Assembly: GCA_018401565.1 (NCBI GenBank)
Contig: JAGYKS010000039.1
Location: forward strand, 186,001-250,000
From: Acidimicrobiales bacterium
Lineage (GTDB): Bacteria; Actinomycetota; Acidimicrobiia; Acidimicrobiales; Acidimicrobilacustridaceae
Length of the DNA: 64,000 nt
Direction: 5' to 3'
Shown: positions 36,105-44,802 of the stretch, in pieces
How positions within the stretch are numbered: position 1 is the first letter of the stretch
How the letters are laid out: each line of letters opens with the position of its first letter
Notes under the pieces: model-generated
Told to the model about the DNA's origin: nothing
The model's database searches: none
The model's input: the letters and a program-made list of their open reading frames with translations, nothing else
Made by a program: the position numbers and the translations under genes

Positions 36105-37422
36105 ATGTCCATTCTTCGTCGCCTGGCTCCAACAGCAGCGACGTTTTGGTGGTGGATTCTGGCCATGGGACTGCTCGGTCTGGCCGTGCGCATCGGGTTT
36201 GTGGTGCTGGTGGCCGGGAACCGGCCCATCATCGGAGACGCCCTGGCGTACCACCTCTACGGCCAGAGCATCGGGGCCGGCAACGGCATGGTGACCGTCA
36301 ACCACGCCATCATGCTCACCGAAGTCACCAACCCGGTACCCACTGCCCAACTGCCCCCGCTGTTTTCGTACTTCCTGGGGATGCTCGACGTCATCGGGAT
36401 TTCCTCGGTGTATGCCCAAAAGATGGCCGTGGCCGTGCTGGGAGCCTTACCCCGGTGCTTCTCGGTGGCGCCGGCCGCGAGATCGGGAGGCCCCAGGCTG
36501 GGGCCGGCAACCGGTGTGGCGGCTGCCGGATTGGCCGCCGTCTACCCATTTTGTGGGTGGTCGATGGCAGCCTGATGAGCGAGACGCTGTTTGGGGTTTT
36601 GCTGGCCGGGATGCTCTGGGTGGCCATGCACGCCCGCCACCACCCCACACCCTGGTGGTTCGCTGCCGGCGGAGCCCTCATGGGTCTGGCGGCCCTGGCC
36701 CGCGGGGAGGTGCTGCTGCTGGGTGCGCTGATGTTCACCATCATCGGCGTGGCCACCGGTGGCACCTGGCTGGCGGGCAGCACTGGTGGGGTCAACGGCG
36801 GCAGTGTGCGTACTGATGCTCGTTCCGTGGACGGTGCGCAACCTGACCGTGTTTGAAGAACCGGTACTCATCGCCACCAACTCCAATGCGGTGTTCGTGG
36901 GGGCCAACTGCGCCGAGGTGTACGACGGGGAACTGCTGGGATTGTGGTTCTTCAGTTGCTATGGCGAAACTCCGGCCGGTGACGAGTCCCAGCAGGCATC
37001 GGAATACCGGCGCAGGGGCATGGCCTTTGCCAGCGACAACCTTGACTCGGCTCCCAACGGTGGTCGCCGCCCGTGTTGGCCGGGTGTGGGGAGTGTTCCG
37101 GGTGTCGCAGCAAGCCGACTACGACACGTTGGAGGGGCGGGTACGCGAGGTGACCATCGCCGGGTTTGCCATGTATTACCCGCTGGCGCTGGCGGCTATC
37201 GCCGGAGCGGTGGTGCTGGCCCGCAGGGACCGCGTGGCTGCTGCAGCACTGGTGGCGGTGCCCATCGGCGTCACACTCATCGCCATGGCGATCTACGGGT
37301 CCACCCGGTTCCGGTTCTCGGCCGAACCGGTCCTGGTCCTGCTTGCTGCCGTCGGGCTCACCGCTGCTGCAGCCTGGACCGTCGACCGATGGCGCCGGGA
37401 CCGGATCAACGCCGGCGTTTGA
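36105..37422 (+). CDS. Multi-pass GT-C-like (PMT/GT39-type) glycosyltransferase, multiple frameshifts
   Basis: Four reading frames combine into one membrane protein of about 440 residues. The start reads WWWILAMGLLGLAVRIGFVV and NRPIIGDALAYHLYGQSIGA. The acidic residue in the first extracytoplasmic loop is typical of GT-C enzymes that use polyprenyl-phosphate sugars. Later pieces are MSETLFGVLLAGMLWVAMHA, GLAALARGEVLLLGALMFTI, LVPWTVRNLTVFEEPVLIAT and LALAAIAGAVVLARRDRVAA, ending RFSAEPVLVLLAAVG. Frame breaks lie near 36520, 36770-36850 and 37060. These are best read as sequencing errors in one gene. Confidence 0.6.
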
Positions 37423-37717
37423 ATGCGCGCATCTGGCGGCGTCCGGCACGTTTTGCCCACGCCCGGTTCGGTCGCCATCCCGTGAAATAGGTGCCACCAG
37501 TCAATTGAAAACACCATCCCACGTTGCTGCTGTAGAGGTCGAGATGGACCTCGTTCCGGGAAGGCATTCCGGGGGCAGCAACATCGGGGGCAGTGACATC
37601 GGGGGCAGGCATCTCGGGGGCGGCGAAACCAGAATCGTTGCCGGCAGTACCGTCTTCTGTGACACCCATCAGTCGTGGCCTCCGACAGTTGCTTGTTTGT
37701 GGTGACTGACACTGCAC
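37406..37717 (-). CDS. Possible small protein, uncertain
   Basis: This 103-residue reading frame ends GRRQMRAFKRRR. A short stretch (HLDLYSSNVGWCFQLTGGTY) is protein-like, but third-codon-position GC is lower than in neighbours and no family is recognised. It includes 15-bp repeats encoding MPAPDVTAPDVAAPG. It overlaps the 3' end of the plus-strand glycosyltransferase gene by 17 bases. It may be spurious. Confidence 0.25.
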   Translation of the reverse strand: MQCQSPQTSNCRRPRLMGVTEDGTAGNDSGFAAPEMPAPDVTAPDVAAPGMPSRNEVHLDLYSSNVGWCFQLTGGTYFTGWRPNRAWAKRAGRRQMRAFKRRR

Positions 37718-37869
37718 CGTTCGTCAGTGGCGCTGGCCACCGGGAACACCCGTCAACTCGATCATGCACGCACCTGAAACATTGGACATGGTACCCGGTG
37801 ACACCAACGTGCGCAGGGTGGGACCCGCCCAGGTTCCGCATCGGTGGGCGGGTTGCGTAGCGTGGAGGG
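37423..37869. other. Intergenic region before arfB
   Basis: About 450 bases hold only the doubtful minus-strand ORF and a 15-bp tandem repeat at 37571-37615. No tRNA, terminator hairpin or riboswitch was recognised. The last 100 bases should contain the arfB promoter. Confidence 0.4.
37571..37615. repeat. 15-bp tandem repeat, three units
   Basis: Three units begin GGGGGCA and end with CATC or TCTC (37571-37585, 37586-37600, 37601-37615). They are imperfect and lie in an intergenic region or a doubtful small ORF. Confidence 0.85.
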
Positions 37870-38270
37870 TTGACCCGATGGGACGTTGTGGTGCATATCC
37901 CCGAATCCGAACTTGAGTGGCGCTTCACCGGTTCCGGTGGACCCGGCGGACAACACGCCAATACCTCCAACACGCGGGTGGAACTGGTGTTCGACATTGC
38001 CGCCAGTGCCAGCCTGAGCGACACCACCCGTCAGCGGTTGCTGGCCGCCCTGGGACCGCAGGTCCGGGTGGTGTGCTCAACCAGCCGATCCCAGCGACGC
38101 AACCGCGACATGGCTCGGGAGCTGTTGCACCAGAGGATCGCTGCCGCCCTGGTCACCCCCACCCGCCGTCGGCCCACCCGTCCGGGCCGGGGGCGGTGGA
38201 ACGCCGAATCACCGAAAAACGCCAGCGCTCCGAAACCAAGAGCCGAAGACAGTGGCGCAACGAAGATTGA
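37870..38270 (+). CDS. arfB: ArfB/YaeJ-type peptidyl-tRNA hydrolase for ribosome rescue, frameshifted
   Basis: ArfB frees ribosomes stalled on mRNAs lacking a stop codon. The catalytic GGQ motif is in GSGGPGGQHANTSNTRVEL. TSRSQRRNRDMARELLHQRI follows, and the basic tail that enters the mRNA channel reads AVERRITEKRQRSETKSRRQ in the corrected frame. A base appears missing in a G-run at about 38190-38197. TTG 37870 is the start with GTGGAGGG upstream. Corrected length is about 134 residues. Confidence 0.88.
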
Positions 38271-38376
38271 CCGATCGGTGATGGCGTGTAGCCGGCGTCG
38301 TGATGTACACATCTTCCAATCCCAATATCAGTCCGCCAGATCCCCCTTCGACTCTCCCCAGCACCGAGGCAGCACC

Positions 38377-39102
38377 GTGACCACCGAATCCACCACCTCC
38401 GGAAAACCCCTGGTCATCGCCCATCGCGGCGCCTCAGCGGCTGCACCGGAGAATTCCCTGGAGGCATTTCGGCTTGCCGCCGTGTTGGGGGCGGACTGGA
38501 TCGAACTCGACGCCCATCTCAGCGCCGACGGGCAGGTGGTGGTGACCCACGACGCCCACTACGCCAACGGCGTGCTCGTCCGTTCCGCACCGGCTGACCA
38601 GCGCCCCGACGGAGTGTGCCTGCTCGACGAGGCCCTGACGGTGTGCGACGAAGCGGGTCTGGGCATCAATGTCGAGATCAAGGCCATACCCGGCGATCCT
38701 GACGCCGATACCGCCGAGGAACTCACCGACACCGTGCTGGCACTGCTCGACGCCCGCTACGGCAATGACCCGATCCGACGCCAGTCGCTCATGATCACCT
38801 GCTTTTGGCCCACCACCATCGATCGGGTCCGGGCTGCGTCTGACCTGGCCACCGGCTGGTTGAGCATTGATGCCACCAACCCGCACGAGATGGTGTCCCG
38901 GGTGCGCTCGCAAGGCCACCAGGCCATCAACCCGTGGGATCCGCTCATCACCGTCGCACTTGTCGAGGCCGCCCACGACGTGGGACTGGCCGTGAACTCG
39001 TGGACGGTCAACGACCCTGACCGGATGGAGCAGCTCGCCAGCTGGGGTGTGGACGGCATCATCACCGACGTCCCCGACGTGGCCCGGTCGGTGCTCGGCT
39101 GA
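38377..39102 (+). CDS. Glycerophosphodiester phosphodiesterase
   Basis: This 241-residue enzyme should hydrolyse glycerophosphodiesters to glycerol-3-phosphate and an alcohol. The first His motif is PLVIAHRGASAAAPENSLEA and the metal and second His region reads WIELDAHLSADGQVVVTHDA. INVEIKA supplies the third ligand; VDGIITDVPDVA closes the barrel. No signal peptide is visible. GTG 38377 gives the family start. Confidence 0.9.
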   Translation: MTTESTTSGKPLVIAHRGASAAAPENSLEAFRLAAVLGADWIELDAHLSADGQVVVTHDAHYANGVLVRSAPADQRPDGVCLLDEALTVCDEAGLGINVEIKAIPGDPDADTAEELTDTVLALLDARYGNDPIRRQSLMITCFWPTTIDRVRAASDLATGWLSIDATNPHEMVSRVRSQGHQAINPWDPLITVALVEAAHDVGLAVNSWTVNDPDRMEQLASWGVDGIITDVPDVARSVLG

Positions 39103-39141
39103 TCGACTGCTCGACTGCTCGGCTGATCTGGCGCCCACCGC

Positions 39142-39175
39142 GGGCTGATCTGACCGTCGGGCTGATCTGACCGTC
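39142..39175. repeat. 17-bp tandem repeat after the phosphodiesterase gene
   Basis: GGGCTGATCTGACCGTC occurs twice in exact tandem between two convergent genes. Shorter GACTGCTC repeats precede it. Confidence 0.9.
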
Positions 39176-39195
39176 GGGACCGAGCCCGTGGCTGG

Positions 39196-39615
39196 TCAGT
39201 CCTGCGGGGGTCGGATGATGACCACGGGGCAGGTGCTGTGCTGGGCCAGTTGCTGACTCACCGACCCCAGCAGCAACCCGGCGAAGCCGCCGCGGCCACG
39301 AGAGCCGACCACCAGGATGTCATCGGGATCGCACTCACCCAACAGCGCCGGCACCGGCGCCTTTTCAATCACCATTTCATTGACGTCCAGACCGTCGCCG
39401 ACCTCGTCAGCCACCGTCGCACGCAGATGCTCGACAACACTGGCGCGCAGTTCGTCGAGAGCCACCGGAACATCGGCTGCGAAGATCAACGGCGAGAACT
39501 CCCACGCCTCAATTGCTGTCAGGGCCACGCCCCGCAGACGTGCTTCGTCAGCCGCCCACCGCACAGCGGCCCGCGACGCGTCCGACCCGTCAACTCCAAC
39601 GACGATCTTTGACAT
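39196..39615 (-). CDS. Universal stress protein (single domain)
   Basis: This 139-residue protein starts MSKIVVGVDGSDASRAAVRW and has the ATP-binding motif VVGSRGRGGFAGLLLGSVSQ, ending CPVVIIRPPQ. GRGG with a G-x9-G(S/T) pattern indicates the ATP-binding subclass. It lies alone between two unrelated genes; a second USP is encoded at 44362. Confidence 0.92.
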   Translation of the reverse strand: MSKIVVGVDGSDASRAAVRWAADEARLRGVALTAIEAWEFSPLIFAADVPVALDELRASVVEHLRATVADEVGDGLDVNEMVIEKAPVPALLGECDPDDILVVGSRGRGGFAGLLLGSVSQQLAQHSTCPVVIIRPPQD

Positions 39616-39663
39616 GTCGACATGGTAGGGCAACCCCCACCCGCCCGAGCAGGCCGAAGGTCC

Positions 39664-40386
39664 CTATCCGGACTGACCCAGTTCAATGGGAGTGGAGTCG
39701 CCGGTGGGCAGCGGCGTGGATGCCACGCCGGTTCGGGCTGCTTCCACCAGCGAGGCGAAGGCCGGACCGCCGACTTCCCCACTGGCCCGCTCAACCACCT
39801 TGCCCTCGGCATCAATGGCCACGAAGTAGGGGAATCCGGTGAGCCCGAACACCTCACCAGCGGTGCTGTCAGCGTCATCAACCATGGTGGGGAACGGCCA
39901 ACCCTCTTCACGCAACCACGTCCCTGGCGGCCAGTTGGACCGGGTCCGCTCGATGGCAGTTGCCACCGCAACGACCTCCACGCCACCCAGATCGGGATTG
40001 GTGGCGTACCAGTCGGTCAGTACCGGTACCTCCCGCTCGCACACCGGACACCAATGGGCCAAAAAGATGACCACCCTGGGAGTGCCGTCGTTGGTGATGG
40101 ACAGCGGTTCGTTGGCAAAGTTCACCCCGGTCACCGACGGTGCCGATTTGCCGACGGCCGGATCGGGCGCACCCGCCTGGTAGGGAGCGAGCACGCTGCC
40201 CGAGGCCGACACCGTCCCCACGGTGAGATCGCTGCTTTCGTCGGACCCGCTGAGCAACACGGCGGTGCCCAGAGCCACCACCACGATGGCCGCCACACCA
40301 ATCCACAGCCACGGTGGGGTACGTGACCCTGATGTCGCCTTGGCGCTATAACCAGGGCTCTCTTTTCGGTTGGGGCGATTGCTCAT
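39664..40386 (-). CDS. Membrane-anchored TlpA/ResA-like thioredoxin
   Basis: This 240-residue protein has one N-terminal helix (WLWIGVAAIVVVALGTAVLL) and an extracytoplasmic thioredoxin fold. The active site is FLAHWCPVCEREVPVLTDWY. FGLTGFPYFVAIDAEGKVV has the cis-proline loop. It likely acts with the DsbB-like protein encoded upstream, whose stop codon overlaps its ATG. The pair precedes copper and oxidase-assembly genes, suggesting thiol reduction or oxidation in cytochrome or CuA-site maturation. Confidence 0.85.
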   Translation of the reverse strand: MSNRPNRKESPGYSAKATSGSRTPPWLWIGVAAIVVVALGTAVLLSGSDESSDLTVGTVSASGSVLAPYQAGAPDPAVGKSAPSVTGVNFANEPLSITNDGTPRVVIFLAHWCPVCEREVPVLTDWYATNPDLGGVEVVAVATAIERTRSNWPPGTWLREEGWPFPTMVDDADSTAGEVFGLTGFPYFVAIDAEGKVVERASGEVGGPAFASLVEAARTGVASTPLPTGDSTPIELGQSG

Positions 40387-40979
40387 GCGGGGACCTCCTG
40401 GTCAGAACTGCGGGGTGACTTGCCGTCACCTGACGGCCCGTCTGCTGTGGCCGGTGTGGCGATGAGCAGCAGGGCGATGATGAACATGAAACCACTCATT
40501 GCCATGAGAGGGATGGACACAAAGCCAAACTCCCACACAAAGCGTTCTGCGCACGGGGCGTCGACGGTGCAAAACGATGTCACCCGGGGATTGGCCTGCA
40601 GCCACGAATGGTAGAGGCCGATGGCTGCCCCTGGCACCGCCAGGGCAATGCCGTAGGCCCGCACCCCCATATCGTTGCGCAGTGCCCCGACGGTGAGCAC
40701 CACGGCCAGCGAGTACATGAAGATGCGCTGACCCCAGCACAGCACGCACGGCGGGTACCCCATGAACTCCGAGAACCACAGACTGCCCAGGGTGGCAGTG
40801 GCGGCCACCAGCACGGCCAGAGGCAGCGCCACCCGACCCACGTCGGTGCGCAGTTGCGCAAGCCACGGCGGCCCACCGGTGATGGCCAGCACGACCGCCC
40901 CGATGGCGATGAGCGCCGTCGACGCCAGACTGAACAGCCCCAACAGTGCCAGAAACGTGAAGATGGTCTGGCTGGTCAT
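40383..40979 (-). CDS. DsbB-like disulfide-bond membrane protein
   Basis: This 198-residue protein has about five hydrophobic segments. The first loop has YPPCVLCWGQRIFMY, matching the DsbB CxxC motif, and the second loop has FCTVDAPCAERFVWE, two spaced cysteines as in DsbB. It should pass electrons from the thioredoxin partner to quinones. Its gene overlaps the thioredoxin gene by 4 bases (ATGA). Confidence 0.85.
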   Translation of the reverse strand: MTSQTIFTFLALLGLFSLASTALIAIGAVVLAITGGPPWLAQLRTDVGRVALPLAVLVAATATLGSLWFSEFMGYPPCVLCWGQRIFMYSLAVVLTVGALRNDMGVRAYGIALAVPGAAIGLYHSWLQANPRVTSFCTVDAPCAERFVWEFGFVSIPLMAMSGFMFIIALLLIATPATADGPSGDGKSPRSSDQEVPA

Positions 40980-41856
40980 GAACTGACCTCGACGGGGATC
41001 GGCAGGTCGTCAGCAGGATCCTTCACCGGCGGTGCCTCGGTGAGTGGGGGCGGCGTGACCGCCTGATCGGCCCGACTCCAGCGCACGAACAACACCAGGA
41101 GAATCGGCCACAGGATCGGGATATTGCCAACCTTCATCAGCAGTCCGGCCACCTGCTGGTCAGTGGTGGGCTTGAGGTCGAGCACCGGAGGGGCAAGTTC
41201 GAACGTCTTGTACAGCGGGGACTCGGCAAACACCAAAAATGCCCCGGGCAGCATGGGCAGGGCCCCCGATGCCAAAAACAGGTAGACGGCGCGCACCGCC
41301 GCCGACCGGTGTCGCAGCGACGAGTCGGGGTTGAGTACCGGAAGCCACAAGATGAGACCCGATGCCAGCCACAGCACGTCCATGAAGAACGACCCCAACT
41401 GACTCGCCCGAAGTACATCAACCACCGCCGGAGCGTGGGTGCTGAGCAGCACCACATTGAAAATGATGCCGGCCAGCAGCGGCCGGGACAACACCTGAAT
41501 GGCCGACCACCAGCGATGTTCGCGCACCCGGACCAGGAACCACTCGGGGATGCCCATGAGCAACAGGGGGCGGCCGCAAGGGTGTAGATCATGTACTGCA
41601 ACATGTGGACACTGGCGAGGTAGCCGGCGCCGAGTGCACCCACGGGCCAGTCGGTGGCCACCCACAGCATCGCCACGCCGATGCCAAACCACCAGGGCTG
41701 GCGGCGTTCCAGGGCCGTCAGCGGACGGTCAGGGCGACGCCGGCGCCATGCCCAGACGTACACCGCAATCAGCGACAACATGGCCACCCATACGCCTACA
41801 TAGGGCTGGGGTGTCCATGACCATGGGTCAGTCGTTGCCGAGCACCAAAAGCGCAT
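40976..41856 (-). CDS. CtaG-like (caa3-type) cytochrome c oxidase assembly protein, frameshifted
   Basis: This multi-pass protein of about 293 residues fits the CtaG/caa3 assembly family. The start reads RFWCSATTDPWSWTPQPYVG and PYVGVWVAMLSLIAVYVWAW. WPVGALGAGYLASVHMLQYM is characteristic. One base seems lost in the G-run at 41566-41570. In the next frame LLLMGIPEWFLVRVREHRWW and VLLSTHAPAVVDVLRASQLG follow, then IILWLPVL-type helices. The stop overlaps the DsbB-like gene start. It lies two bases from the PCuAC gene. Confidence 0.85.
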
Positions 41857-41857
41857 G

Positions 41858-42445
41858 TCACCATCCTCGGTCATAAACGTCGAGCACGTCCACAAGAGCC
41901 ACGACTGGCACGGTCAACTGGACCTCACCGGCAGTCTCAAAGGTCAGATCCAGCGTCACGGTGGCACCGGGAGCAAGCGGTGCGGTCAATCCCTCGAGCA
42001 TGAGGTGGTCACCGCCTGGCACCAGGGCTACGGGCACCCCGGCCGGGAGCTCGAGCCCGTCCACTGCCTTCATGGCCCCACCAGCAGCAGTCGAATGCAG
42101 GGTGACCCGCGTCGCAGCCGGTGACGATGCCTCCATCAGCCGGTCGCCTGCCCCCGAGGCGGTCATGACCAGATAGCCCGCAGCGATGCGGTCGCCCTCG
42201 CCAACGGCTGCGTCGGTCACTGCCAAACCTCCGGGCAACACAACCGATGCCGTCACGTTCTGGCTGGTTCCCCCATCGCCGCAGGCCACAACCAACGACG
42301 ACAGCCCGAATGCCACCACCATCCACACCACCGCCACAATCCGCCATCGGTCGCAACGACGGTGCAGCGGAAGCGCGCCGGTGCCGGCGGCCATTGCAAT
42401 CCCCAGACACGGGGCCCCAGCAGCGCGGGTTGTGTCACCGGCCAT
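41858..42445 (-). CDS. PCuAC-domain copper chaperone lipoprotein
   Basis: This 195-residue protein has a helix and lipobox-like signal (VWMVVAFGLSSLVVAC). The PCuAC domain shows the H-x-M copper-binding pattern: VTLHSTAAGGAMKAVDGLEL then VALVPGGDHLMLEGLTAPL, with two His and several Met residues. It should deliver Cu(I) to the CuA site or to SCO1. Its ATG shares an A with the SCO1 stop codon (TGATG), and it is followed by CtaG. Confidence 0.88.
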   Translation of the reverse strand: MAGDTTRAAGAPCLGIAMAAGTGALPLHRRCDRWRIVAVVWMVVAFGLSSLVVACGDGGTSQNVTASVVLPGGLAVTDAAVGEGDRIAAGYLVMTASGAGDRLMEASSPAATRVTLHSTAAGGAMKAVDGLELPAGVPVALVPGGDHLMLEGLTAPLAPGATVTLDLTFETAGEVQLTVPVVALVDVLDVYDRGW

Positions 42446-43184
42446 CAGCGCCACCACGCATCCATGTCGCGCAGCCGTTGCAGGTCGGCCACCCATTGGT
42501 CCTGTCGAACCCCGAATCCGTACACCAGATGGGCCACACCGTCGGGGGTGTACACGATGACCTGGGACGAATGCCCAACGTCGTAGCCACCTCGCTGGTT
42601 GGGACCCTCCTCGAATGCCGGGGTGACTCCGGCGGCCTCCTGGGCCGCCGCAAGTTGCTCGGGGGTTCCAGTGAGCCCGACGATGTCACTGCCGAAACGG
42701 TCGAGGTACGAGCGGAGCTCAGCGGGACTGTCGCGCTCAGGGTCAACAGACACGAACACCACCTGGGGATTCACCCCACGCACCGTCGACACAACTTCGC
42801 CGAGGGTGGACAGCGTGATGGGACAGATGTCAGGGCAATTGGCATAGCCAAAGAACAGGATCGTGAGCTGGCCGTCGGTGCGCTCGATGAAGTTGAACGG
42901 CACTCCGTTGGTGTCGACCAGTTCGAAGTCGGGTCGGGGGCGCGGCTCGTCCAGAAGGGTGCCGTTGAAGCCCGACCCATCGTTGGCGGTGTCGTCACTG
43001 CTTCCCGCCGATCGGATCACCAGGCCCACACCCAGCACCACCACAAAGGCAACGAACAACCCCACCACGATGGCCGAGCCCCTGGGGCCACCGGGGGCGA
43101 CAACGGCGACGGCGTCACCGCCGACGCCACCGGACCTGCGGCGTCGCTGGCGGGCGGTTGGTCGGACGGGGAGGGATGAGTCAT
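42445..43184 (-). CDS. SCO1/SenC-family copper and thiol assembly factor, frameshifted
   Basis: The N-terminus MTHPSPSDQPPASDAAGPVA is Pro/Ser-rich, then a helix (AIVVGLFVAFVVVLGVGLVI) anchors a thioredoxin-like domain. The copper site is FGYANCPDICPITLSTLGEV with CxxxC, and the third ligand is the His in YDVGHSSQVIVYTPDG. A base is lost or gained near 43080-43090, between N-terminus and helix. SCO1 matures the CuA site of cytochrome oxidase. It is first in the SCO1-PCuAC-CtaG operon. Confidence 0.88.
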
Positions 43185-43461
43185 GGTGCACGACCCGCTT
43201 ACACCCCGGGTCGATCGACCGGGTGGTGGCCACCACCGGCTGACATCCGGTTTCGGGCCCCGCAGGACCGGACCAATGCCCGGAGGCGACTGTTTCGCAC
43301 ACCGAACCCTGACCCACCTCTGCTGGGAACCGTCACGCACGACAGTCGGGGATGTGGGGACTTGGGGTGAGTGTACGACCCGCACACCCCCCAGCGGCAG
43401 TCAGGCGACGTGGTTGTGGCCAGCCTGGCCTGCTGCCGGCAACCGTCTAGGCCGAGGACAC

Positions 43462-44127
43462 CTAGCTGCTGCTCATCACGACACCGATGCCACGGGTGGT
43501 GGTGTCGTAGGACCGCAGCGCTGCAGTCACCCGCACTGCGGCCGCATGGGCAACCCGCTTGCTGACCGGCACGCAGGGAAACAGTTCCACCCGCAGACAC
43601 CCACTGATCCGGTGCACCACCGCTGTGGCGCCCGGGGCGGTGATGTCGTGGTGGGCCAGCACCGCATGCAACTCGGCGGTGGCAAGTTCTCCGTGACGAG
43701 CCAGTGGTGAGCCGGCGGCGGCGGTCACCGCTGCCAGCAGACCACCGGAGCCCTCGGCATGAACAACCGGGACGGCACCGGCAAACCACTCCAACGCCGA
43801 CTGCTCTCGGGCAGATTGGCTTGTCGCATCGGCGGTGGCGGGCCTGATGTTCACAGGTTCAGGTTCAGGGTTCGCAGTGACCAGAGGCACGAAGTGGCGC
43901 ACGGCGCAACGAACGCCACCACCTGCCAGCGGCGAGGACCCGACGGCCACGGCGACGTCCACGCCGGCTCCCTTGACCGGGCATCCCGAACCGCCCGGCA
44001 TCCCGTTGCATTCATGCTGCCTCGTGCCGTCGACGCAACGCACAACCTCATGGCCAGCAGCCTCAAGAACTGCTACCTCACTGTCGGATCCGGCACCTTC
44101 AACGGGTTCAATCACCAGCACCTTCAT
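43462..44127 (-). CDS. Hypothetical stress-associated protein, unrecognised
   Basis: This 221-residue protein starts MKVLVIEPVEGAGSDSEVAV and AAGHEVVRCVDG. A cysteine-rich stretch follows (HECNGMPGGSGCPVKGAGVD), then AVAVGSSPLAGGGVRCAVRH. The C-terminal half has helices and HDITAPGATAVVHRISGCLR. No metal-binding motif is certain. It faces the USP-ATPase operon across a DosR-box-like site, so it may belong to the same stress regulon. I do not recognise the family. Confidence 0.6.
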   Translation of the reverse strand: MKVLVIEPVEGAGSDSEVAVLEAAGHEVVRCVDGTRQHECNGMPGGSGCPVKGAGVDVAVAVGSSPLAGGGVRCAVRHFVPLVTANPEPEPVNIRPATADATSQSAREQSALEWFAGAVPVVHAEGSGGLLAAVTAAAGSPLARHGELATAELHAVLAHHDITAPGATAVVHRISGCLRVELFPCVPVSKRVAHAAAVRVTAALRSYDTTTRGIGVVMSSS

Positions 44128-44232
44128 GTTTTGCTCCTGATGCTCACGAGGGCCATCGGTCACAGTGACCCGGCACCGCTCATGATGACGACAGCCCAGT
44201 TGCACGGGCAGAGCACGTGGTCGTACCGCGAT

Positions 44233-44246
44233 GGGACCAAAGTCAC
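44233..44246. promoter_or_regulatory. DosR-box-like palindrome between the 221-residue protein gene and USP gene
   Basis: GGGACCAAAGTCAC matches 12 of 14 positions of the DosR core GGGACTWWAGTCCC. A TAGGAT sequence at 44266-44271 is a plausible -10 element, placing the box next to the -35 region. The site lies about 107 bases from one start and 116 from the other. Confidence 0.55.
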
Positions 44247-44277
44247 CCCGTCAGTTGCCGACCCATAGGATGCTGGT

Positions 44278-44340
44278 ACCCCGGGGCGTTCACCCGGGGT
44301 TCAGTCCCCACCGCATCCGAGGCCCCGCAGCAACGGGGCC
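44278..44340 (+). promoter_or_regulatory. Two strong hairpins in the USP-ATPase leader
   Basis: ACCCCGGG (44278-44285) pairs with CCCGGGGT (44293-44300). GGCCCCG (44321-44327) pairs with CGGGGCC (44334-44340). Both stems are perfect and lie between the putative -10 and the GTG at 44362. No T-run follows either. Confidence 0.45.
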
Positions 44341-44361
44341 ACGAGGCATTCAGGAGCACCC

Positions 44362-44802
44362 GTGGAATCCCAGCGCATCGTGGTCGGCATCGACGGATCG
44401 GAAGGTTCACTGGCGGCCCTGCGGGTGGCAGCAACTGAGGCCAGAGTGCGGGCAGCGGTCCTCGAGGTGGTGTGCGCCTGGCACCCGTCATCAATGGGAT
44501 CGATCCCCGCCTTCGGTGTCGGTTCCCCGGCAGCCCAAAGCCTTGACGAACTGCGCACCGCCCTTGATGAGACCCTCGCCGCCGAGGGGCTGGGACCCGA
44601 CGACGGCGTCGCGGTGGAGGCGAGAGTGGTGACGGGCCACGCCGCCGAGGCGCTGCTCGACGCCGCCGAGCGGGCCACCCTCGTGGTGGTCGGGACGCGC
44701 GGGCGCGGTGGTTTTGCCGGGCTGGTGCTTGGCTCGGTGAGCCACCAGGTCGTGACCCACGCCCGCTGCCCTGTGATGATCGTCCCCCACCCGCGTCCAT
44801 GA
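44362..44802 (+). CDS. Universal stress protein
   Basis: This 146-residue protein starts SQRIVVGIDGSEGSLAALRV and has the ATP-binding motif VVGTRGRGGFAGLVLGSVSH, ending CPVMIVPHP. GTG 44362 is the start. The stop codon overlaps the ATG of the P-type ATPase gene (ATGA). A USP gene next to a cation ATPase occurs in the mycobacterial dormancy regulon (Rv1996-Rv1997). Confidence 0.92.
   Translation: MESQRIVVGIDGSEGSLAALRVAATEARVRAAVLEVVCAWHPSSMGSIPAFGVGSPAAQSLDELRTALDETLAAEGLGPDDGVAVEARVVTGHAAEALLDAAERATLVVVGTRGRGGFAGLVLGSVSHQVVTHARCPVMIVPHPRP

Noticed and set aside
43209-43220. GGTCGATCGACC palindrome upstream of SCO1
   Set aside because: It is a perfect 12-bp palindrome, but such GC-rich self-complementary words are expected by chance here, and no second copy or known regulator site was recognised.
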